A DNA stretch of 64,000 nt from an uncultured Tropicimonas sp. (GTDB lineage Bacteria > Pseudomonadota > Alphaproteobacteria > Rhodobacterales > Rhodobacteraceae). Both the position numbers and the translations under genes were made by a program. Below are positions 59,501 through 64,000 of this stretch, one piece after another (position 1 is the first letter of the stretch; the number at the start of each line of letters is the position of its first letter). Below the pieces are notes generated by a model, which saw only the letters and a program-made list of their open reading frames with translations, was not told where the DNA came from and did no database searches. The stretch lies in the NCBI GenBank assembly GCA_947497945.1, contig CANMIP010000002.1, positions 124,001-188,000 of the forward strand, written 5' to 3'.

Positions 59501-59790
59501 CGCCGGAGACGCCGGATTACGTCAACCACCCGTTCCGACTGCGCCTGCGCGACGGGCGGGAGCTGGAGGTCTCGGCCGATGAGACCGCCGCCGAGGTGCT
59601 GAACGCCAATGGCATCCGGGTCGATGTGAAATGCTCGGACGGCATCTGCGGGGTCTGCCGCTGTGGGCTGCTCGCGGGCGAGGTCGAGCACCGCGACCAC
59701 GTGCTCTCGGCGCGGCAGCGCGAGCGCGGGTTCATCAGTTGCCAATCCCGCGCGGCCGAACCAGACGGGGTGCTGGAGTTGGATGTCTAG
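56599..59790 (+). CDS. Self-sufficient reductive dehalogenase fused to FMN/ferredoxin reductase (BhbA/RdhA type)
   Basis: A 1063-residue fusion. The front (about 1-740) is a cobalamin-dependent reductive dehalogenase of the catabolic, cytoplasmic type: no Tat signal, a duplicated nitroreductase-like fold, and two 4Fe-4S clusters from CEACNKCARECP (near 553-564) and C-x(12)-MCGRCMKTCP (near 588-610). The PYLGPRLKSGAVTTDMP segment resembles the active-site lysine region. From about 750 a phthalate-dioxygenase-reductase-like module (RQYSLAGDP, MGGGIGVTPMIAFAHRL, VYCCGPDRYM) ends in a plant-type 2Fe-2S ferredoxin (CSDGICGVCRC and a later CQS). This architecture matches aerobic BhbA/NpRdhA enzymes that dehalogenate aromatic acids or phenols using NAD(P)H. 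The substrate here is unknown. Confidence 0.92.
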   Translation: MRIFSSRKRPVHLGSYPLERLKRQAGAADCAGAPAMPALSFRRPKRPESIVNAMGEFQAMMDAIRDGMVNPARAAIPADPTERANHLKAFGYYNDASMVGTGPLPADALLSSPRRNPEIDRLAEALRTRQTRTLAAGIDLIMADLKESMEAPPKPMDGHAHAIVLLYEYHRDPRPEEPGSDWILDAQAHRVCLRATENAVVLANYIRALGFDARAHSPTTSEVDLGKLALAAGLVSLEDGTLVAPWLGKRYGLAAVTTELELAHDAPLSAGARADGPGWWLGLGTGKGALSRDPYARRGYAAGAHPFERLKRVDSPTTYIDEPNVARVPKRADMFARSQFGDMGPALQKAATGGKYVRKSAPSMAQRRALGAFVLLQDGPSDPAGPRPTDPARNALNLKAASYFLGIDAAGTSRCPDWAWYSHDATGAPIDPPHDQALSMIVDQGFETMDGASGDDWIAVSQSMRAYLRFSLLGGVMAQQIRNLGYSAKAHTVMDGEVLQPPLLLLAGLGEVSRIGEVILNPYLGPRLKSGAVTTDMPMAHDRPIDFGLQAFCEACNKCARECPSGAITAGPKLMFNGYEIWKSDSQKCTTYRVTNEGGAMCGRCMKTCPWNLEGLFAEAPFRWAASNIPAAAPFLARLDDRLGNGGLNDVKKWWWDLEQAADGAYRPTDKPVNRRDLQTDLDLRYEDQTLAVYPAPLAPHPWPYPFAMDREAGIAAYEAMIPASEYRARLAQGDASMIHHYRNDGASPVIQLEVAKVEPMTARVTGYTLRAPDGAPLPDWSAGAHIDLLVAPEYLRQYSLAGDPADRESYQIGVLREDDGRGGSALLHRIFTPGRKLFAARPINHFELVEAAEKSFLMGGGIGVTPMIAFAHRLHALGRDFELHYSVPTRAEAGYLEALAQAPWSDRVRLHVSDEGSRADLDTILTGGRAGWHVYCCGPDRYMQAVLDAAERQGFAEGARHLEYFNPPETPDYVNHPFRLRLRDGRELEVSADETAAEVLNANGIRVDVKCSDGICGVCRCGLLAGEVEHRDHVLSARQRERGFISCQSRAAEPDGVLELDV

Positions 59791-59895
59791 TTTTCCTTGG
59801 GTCGGATTTGGAGCGCGGTCCCGCCGCGTTTTTCATCGGGCGCGATTGAGGGGCCGAAAATAAAACGCGTCCGGAGCAGCTCGCTGGGCGCAACT

Positions 59896-60060
59896 GGCAC
59901 GGGATCAAGGCCGAAGGCCGCCGTGCCTGCGCCTGCCCGTCCCGGCGGGCTGGCGCATTGCGATCCGCGCGCACCACTCTGATCTTTTTCGGATCTTGCT
60001 GACATAAAGCGCGCCACTCGCGCGTTGCGGCGCCATCCCACGGGCAGGCGCAGACCCGGC
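59896..60060 (+). repeat. Dispersed non-coding repeat, copy C
   Basis: It starts GGCACGGGATCAAGGCCGAA, contains GCCTGCCCGT at 59931, GGGCGGGCTGGCGC and TTTTTCGGATCTT, and ends GGCGCCATCCCACGGGCAGG. It has the same orientation and block order as copy B at 20816. It fills most of the gap between the reductive dehalogenase and the SDR gene; nothing else is visible there. Confidence 0.75.
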
Positions 60061-60161
60061 TCACGTTGCTCTTTTTTGCAGGCGAAACGCACGCCATTCT
60101 CGCCAGCAAACCAGCGCTCGGCCTGCTAGGGTTCGCTTTGCGTCGCGGATCGCGCCCTGCC

Positions 60162-60812
60162 CTAGCCCGCCTTGAGCAGTGCGGCCAACCTGGCGCCCTC
60201 GTCGAGGATATTGACCAGCGCGGTCTTGTCCTCGCCCGGGAAAAAGCGGGCGCGCAGCGCGGTCGGAACGGCTTGCGGCTTCAGGATCTCGACCTGAGGC
60301 CCGTGCTTGCGTGTTTCCGCCTGCCAGCCGCGAACCAGCGCCATCTGCGCGGCCTTGGTGGTGCCGTAGCAGCCGAAGAAAGGCTGGCCGGCGCGGTCGT
60401 CATCGAGGAACACCGCCCGCGCACCTTCGCGCGCCAGCAAGAGCGGCGAGACATAGTTGATCAGCCGCCGCGTGGCTTCCAGATTGACCGCCACGGAATT
60501 GTCCCAGCTTTTGCCTTCGACCATGTTGGTCGGGGTCAGCGGCGCGGCGTGGATCGCGGTATGGACCCAGAGATCCAGCCCTCCCCAACGCTCATGCACG
60601 GAGCGGCACAGATGCTGCATCGCGCCGTCATCGGTCACATCGAGCGGCGCAAGCGTCGCTTCGCCGCCGCGGGCCTTGATGCGGTCGTCAAGCTCCTCCA
60701 GCCCGCCCACGGTGCGGGAGACGGCGAGAATGTGGTAGTCGGGGGCGAGCGCTTCGGCCATGGCAGCGCCAAGGCCGCGGGACGCTCCGGTCACGAGGGC
60801 AAGTCTGGTCAT
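60162..60812 (-). CDS. SDR family oxidoreductase
   Basis: A 216-residue short-chain dehydrogenase, starting MTRLALVTGASRGLGAAMAE with the nucleotide-binding glycines. The NNAG-equivalent is atypical (WVHTAIHAAPL), and the catalytic centre is FFGCYGTTKAAQMALVRGW with Tyr and Lys in place. It is shorter than the 245-residue norm. ATG 60812 is chosen at the conserved start; ATG 60821 is possible. Substrate unknown. Confidence 0.85.
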   Translation of the reverse strand: MTRLALVTGASRGLGAAMAEALAPDYHILAVSRTVGGLEELDDRIKARGGEATLAPLDVTDDGAMQHLCRSVHERWGGLDLWVHTAIHAAPLTPTNMVEGKSWDNSVAVNLEATRRLINYVSPLLLAREGARAVFLDDDRAGQPFFGCYGTTKAAQMALVRGWQAETRKHGPQVEILKPQAVPTALRARFFPGEDKTALVNILDEGARLAALLKAG

Positions 60813-60861
60813 GGGCCGCATCTGCACCGGGCACGCCGGCAAGGTCAAGTGAAAGCGCGGC

Positions 60862-61113
60862 TCAGCCCTCCGGCATGTCCAGCCGCTTCGTCCCTGAGCT
60901 GGATTTCAGGAAGACCACGCCATCGGCAATGGCCACGACCCGTCGCCCGGCCACGCGCTCGCCCATCTGGACCTTCTCGATCCGTCCGGTCGAATGGCGC
61001 AGCAGCGCGTGGCGCCTGGTCTCGGTGCCGAAGGTCCCGATCAGGGCCAGCCGGTCGAGGCGGATTTCGTTTCTCTGCGTGGCCGCCTTGGCCACTTTCT
61101 GGTTCTCGGACAT
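60862..61113 (-). CDS. Small PilP/type II secretion C-like protein
   Basis: An 83-residue protein with no signal peptide. The core RLDRLALIGTFGTETRRHAL, STGRIEKVQMGERVAGRRVV and AIADGVVFLKSSSGTKRLDM matches the beta-sandwich homology region of PilP and GspC proteins, which senses or docks secretin partners. No pilus or secretin gene lies nearby, so it is a stand-alone copy. ATG 61113 (MSENQKVAKAATQRNE) is preferred; a longer frame starts at 61134. Confidence 0.65.
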   Translation of the reverse strand: MSENQKVAKAATQRNEIRLDRLALIGTFGTETRRHALLRHSTGRIEKVQMGERVAGRRVVAIADGVVFLKSSSGTKRLDMPEG

Positions 61114-61728
61114 GCGCATCCTCTTTGCACCCACCCGTCTTCCCTCGACACCGCGCGAGGCGGGCGATTGAAAACGGGAAAAGCAGATTGATTCAAATCA
61201 CTGCGGCGGTGGCCTCCGGGCTCGGCCGCATCAGGTCGACGGACCGGCTATCAGCTGTTTGCGGGGAGACGAAAGTCACGAACGCTCGGGAGGCGCGGCG
61301 TGCGCCGGAAGCCGCGCGTTCGGGCACCGGGGGCTGGCGACATCCCGCCCAGCCCCAGTCGATGCCGCAAGTGTGATAAACGGATTCTTAACCCTGTTTT
61401 CGGGCAGGGTCCGTCGGCTGCCGGAAAGGGAACGCCTTGCCGGGGATCAACGATCTGGCGGGACGCCCCTCCCTCCCTGTGCGAACTACAACTGGCCGTC
61501 CAGAAGGGGCAAAAAGAGCCGATTGAGAGCCTCTCGGCGGAAGGCCCCGGGCACGGCCTGCATCCGCGGCATCCGCTCGGCCGGCAATGGTCCGCTCGAT
61601 CAGCCGCCCGTGCGGTGAGCTTACGCCCGGTCCTCACCACCATTGCGCGAGCCGGGGCTGGCGCAGCCGCCGCCACCCTGCTTTAAGACAAGGCAGACGC
61701 AACCGCGCCCCGCCGGAGGAAAGCTGCC
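61114..61728. other. Intergenic region, no gene
   Basis: About 600 bases separate the PilP-like gene from the SLC13 permease. Frames are overlapping and without family features. The AT-richer patches near 61180-61200 and 61370-61400 could hold promoters, but none is placed. Confidence 0.5.
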
Positions 61729-63540
61729 ATGCCCAGCGACGCAACACTCGTCTTCTACCTGATCGGCCTCACGGCGGTCATGATGGCATCCAACCGGGTC
61801 CGCTATGACCTGATCGCGCTCCTGGTCCTCGTGACTCTGGCGCTCACCGGCATCCTGACCCCGACCGAGGCGGTCGCCGGCTTCGGCGCAACGATCATCA
61901 TCATGGTCGCGGGCCTCTTCGTCGTTGGCGAGATGCTGGACCGGACAGGCGTTGCCCGCACCGTGGGCGACCTGATCCTCAAACAGGGCAAGGGCGACGA
62001 GGTCCGGCTGATGATCCCGCTCTGCGCTGGCGCAGCCCTGCTCGGTTCGGTGATGTCCTCGACCGCCGTGGTCGCGATCTTCATCCCCATCGTCATGCGG
62101 GTCGCGCGCGACACCGGCATCAACGCCTCGCGCCTGCTCATGCCGATGTCCTTCGGCGCTCTGCTCTCGGGCATGCTCACGCTGATCGGTACGCCCGGCA
62201 ACCTCGCCGTTTCCGACGCGCTCCGCGACGCGACAGGGGAGCCGCTCGGATTCTTCAGCTTTTCGCTCATCGGTTTCATCGTCCTGGCCGGTACGCTTGT
62301 CTTCTTCGCCTTTGTCGGCCGCCACCTGCTCGGCCCCAAATACGCCGACGGCTCCGACCAACCGCGTTCCCGCAGCCGCTCCTTTGCCGAGATGTATCGC
62401 GACCATGGCGTCGAACGGGTCGAGGTTCTGCGGCTTGAACATGCCTATGAGGGCGCGGCGGCGCGGGAGTTCGAGCTCTCCGCTCCGCGCATCCTCGCCC
62501 GCCGCCGGCGCGGTCCGCGCGGCAATGCCAATACCTCGCTCTACTCCTCGGGCATGGATTTCCAGCCCGGAGACCTGATCGTCGTTGTCGGCTCGGAAGC
62601 CGAGATGGCCTCCTTCCGCGATCGCCCCGGCATCGAATATGTCGGCAGTTTCTACGATGACATGAATACCTGGATCGACACGCTGGGCATCATGGAAGTC
62701 ATGGTCCATCCCGAGGCCAGCGTGCTCGGACAGACCATTGCCGACCTTGAATTCCGATCTGTCTATGGCCTGGAAGTGCTGGCCCTCAAGCGCGGCCCCG
62801 ACCCTGTCGCCAATTTCCAGGAAGAGAAGCTGCGCAAGAGCGACCGGCTGCTTGTCGCCGGCAAATGGACCAAGCTCGACCGGATCAACCGCCGCACGCG
62901 CGATTTCGTCATCCTCGAGGAGCCTGCGGAACGCTCGCTGTCCGTGCCCAATTCCAACAAGCTCTGGATCGCCCTGATCATTCTCTTCGCGATGATCGCG
63001 GTGTCGCTTGGCGGCATGTCGATCACCATCGCGGTGATCCTCGCGGCGATCGCGGCGGTGCTGACCGGGACGGTCTCGACCAACCAGGCCTATCGCTCGA
63101 TCAAGCTGGAGACGCTGGTGCTGATCGCGGGGATGCTGCCACTGGCCACGGCGCTCGACAAGACGGGCGGGACGGAGATTATCGTCGACGGGTTGATCGG
63201 CATGGCAGGCGCTGAGAACCCGCGCGCGGTGATGTTCGCAATGTTCTTCCTGACCATGTCCCTGAGCTGGATCCTGTCTAACACGGCGACGCTGGTGCTC
63301 GTCGCCCCGATTGCCGTCAACGCGGCGCTCTCGATGGGCGTGTCGCCGCTGCCAATGGCCATCGCCGTGCTGGTCGCCGGCTCCGCGGGCTTCGCCTCGC
63401 CGGTCTCGTCGCCGGTGGTCACGCTGGTGGTCAATCCCGGCGGCTACAAGTTCATCGACTTCCTGAAATGCGGCCTGCCGCTGACGGTGCTTGTCATGCT
63501 GATCGCCATCTTCGTGATCCCGCTGGTCTTCCCCTTCTAG
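61729..63540 (+). CDS. SLC13 family permease with central TrkA-C (RCK) domains
   Basis: A 603-residue inner-membrane transporter. Two transport blocks of several helices each flank a cytoplasmic region of about residues 205-400 that carries two RCK_C/TrkA-C modules (FQPGDLIVVVGSEAEMASF; ASVLGQTIADLEFRSVYGL). The transport signature is doubled: MSSTAVVAIFIPIVMRVARD in the first block and LSNTATLVLVAPIAVNAALS in the second. Relatives carry sulfate, citrate or other dianions, often with sodium. The ligand is not identifiable. An ATG with GGAGGAAAGC upstream is used. Confidence 0.9.
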   Translation: MPSDATLVFYLIGLTAVMMASNRVRYDLIALLVLVTLALTGILTPTEAVAGFGATIIIMVAGLFVVGEMLDRTGVARTVGDLILKQGKGDEVRLMIPLCAGAALLGSVMSSTAVVAIFIPIVMRVARDTGINASRLLMPMSFGALLSGMLTLIGTPGNLAVSDALRDATGEPLGFFSFSLIGFIVLAGTLVFFAFVGRHLLGPKYADGSDQPRSRSRSFAEMYRDHGVERVEVLRLEHAYEGAAAREFELSAPRILARRRRGPRGNANTSLYSSGMDFQPGDLIVVVGSEAEMASFRDRPGIEYVGSFYDDMNTWIDTLGIMEVMVHPEASVLGQTIADLEFRSVYGLEVLALKRGPDPVANFQEEKLRKSDRLLVAGKWTKLDRINRRTRDFVILEEPAERSLSVPNSNKLWIALIILFAMIAVSLGGMSITIAVILAAIAAVLTGTVSTNQAYRSIKLETLVLIAGMLPLATALDKTGGTEIIVDGLIGMAGAENPRAVMFAMFFLTMSLSWILSNTATLVLVAPIAVNAALSMGVSPLPMAIAVLVAGSAGFASPVSSPVVTLVVNPGGYKFIDFLKCGLPLTVLVMLIAIFVIPLVFPF

Positions 63541-63948
63541 GCGCGACAGTTCCCCTTTCCGGACCGGCCGGGAGGGCTCCCGCCCGTCGTCGGGCATCAA
63601 AGATGCCCCTCCTCCCGTTGGGCCGGGCGCCCGCTGGCGCGGGCGCGGTTGCGCATTCTCCATCGGGCGTCGGACCTCCCAAGTCCGTCTCCGGCCCCAA
63701 TGCCGAAGGCAAGCACCGCGAAGCGGTGCCACCGCCGCTCGGGCCGAGATGGGACCGTGGCCCCAAAGGGGCCGCGAAAGCCCATCGACGGCTCGGCGGC
63801 ACGCCCCCGGGTGTAGCCCCGGCGTCGCCCCGGTGTCCGGGCGCGCCCACAGGGCCAACGGTACGGTTTTCAGGACAGGGAGCCCGCATTCGCGCAGGGG
63901 AACGCCTGTGTCTTCGGTCCGGAAATCAAGCCCGCTTTGGTCAGCGGA
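63541..63948. repeat. Cluster of short perfect hairpins with 3-base loops
   Basis: The gap after the permease holds GGGCATC-AAA-GATGCCC (63592-63608), GCACCGC-GAA-GCGGTGC (63713-63729) and GGCCCC-AAA-GGGGCC (63759-63773), plus weaker dyads near 63570 and 63672. The first may terminate the permease transcript. No coding frame is convincing. Confidence 0.55.
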
Positions 63949-64000
63949 TCATCCCTCTGGCGTATACCAGATCGGCGACGAGTAGGCGCGCTCCTGGTGG
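63949..64000 (-). CDS. C-terminal end of a DUF3604 protein (cut by window edge)
   Basis: On the minus strand the last 16 codons before a TGA at 63949-63951 read HQERAYSSPIWYTPEG. ERA-x-SSPIWYTP is the typical ending of DUF3604 family proteins, large exported enzymes with a PHP-like metal site. Only the tail is visible, so the call rests on this motif. Confidence 0.55.
   Translation of the reverse strand, partial: HQERAYSSPIWYTPEG

Overview
The window looks like a chromosome segment of an alphaproteobacterium of the Rhodobacteraceae/Roseobacter group. The evidence is high GC, an atpHAGDC operon, a four-subunit sarcosine oxidase operon, a CcmI/RuvX/DUF1289 cluster, a DUF2125 protein, and the gene series methyltransferase, gloB, clpA, M23 peptidase, MotB-like and MotA-like protein. 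No rRNA, tRNA or CRISPR array was found.

Left core block (1-22050): a truncated AraC-type regulator, dusA, then ccmI-ruvX-DUF1289 on the minus strand. The sarcosine oxidase operon soxB-D-A-G follows, with a low-GC membrane protein, a hairpin-rich module and a TfoX-domain gene between soxB and soxD. Next come two unknown conserved genes, a frameshifted beta-helix-like membrane protein, ybgC, the ATP synthase F1 operon (minus strand) and an SDR dehydrogenase.

Accessory block (about 22050-40270): an IS91-type fragment, a DctB/DctD-like two-component pair with a DctP-Q-M TRAP transporter, an IS3 remnant, and a minus-strand cluster of a 91-residue unknown protein, a PAAR protein, a Zn-ribbon methyltransferase and a B12-binding radical SAM enzyme. 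After that lie a frameshifted short integrase, a Tat-exported PhoX-type phosphatase, a small cytochrome c and a defective IS110/IS1111 element. Insertion-sequence debris and several broken genes mark it as an island assembled by repeated insertion. The PAAR cluster is the best candidate for an undescribed system.

Right core block (40948-64000): two small exported proteins, a SAM methyltransferase divergent from gloB, clpA, an M23 peptidase, a ZorAB/MotAB-like inner-membrane motor pair with a very long periplasmic coiled coil, chaC, DUF2125, a metallo-beta-lactamase-like protein, an M19 dipeptidase, and a small repeat protein directly upstream of a 1063-residue self-sufficient reductive dehalogenase. 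An SDR, a PilP-like small protein, an SLC13/RCK permease and the C-terminal end of a DUF3604 protein close the window.

Three copies of a non-coding repeat of about 165-185 bp (near 14990, 20816 and 59896) are scattered through the core DNA. Functions are read from motifs and remembered family sequences only; nothing was searched against a database.
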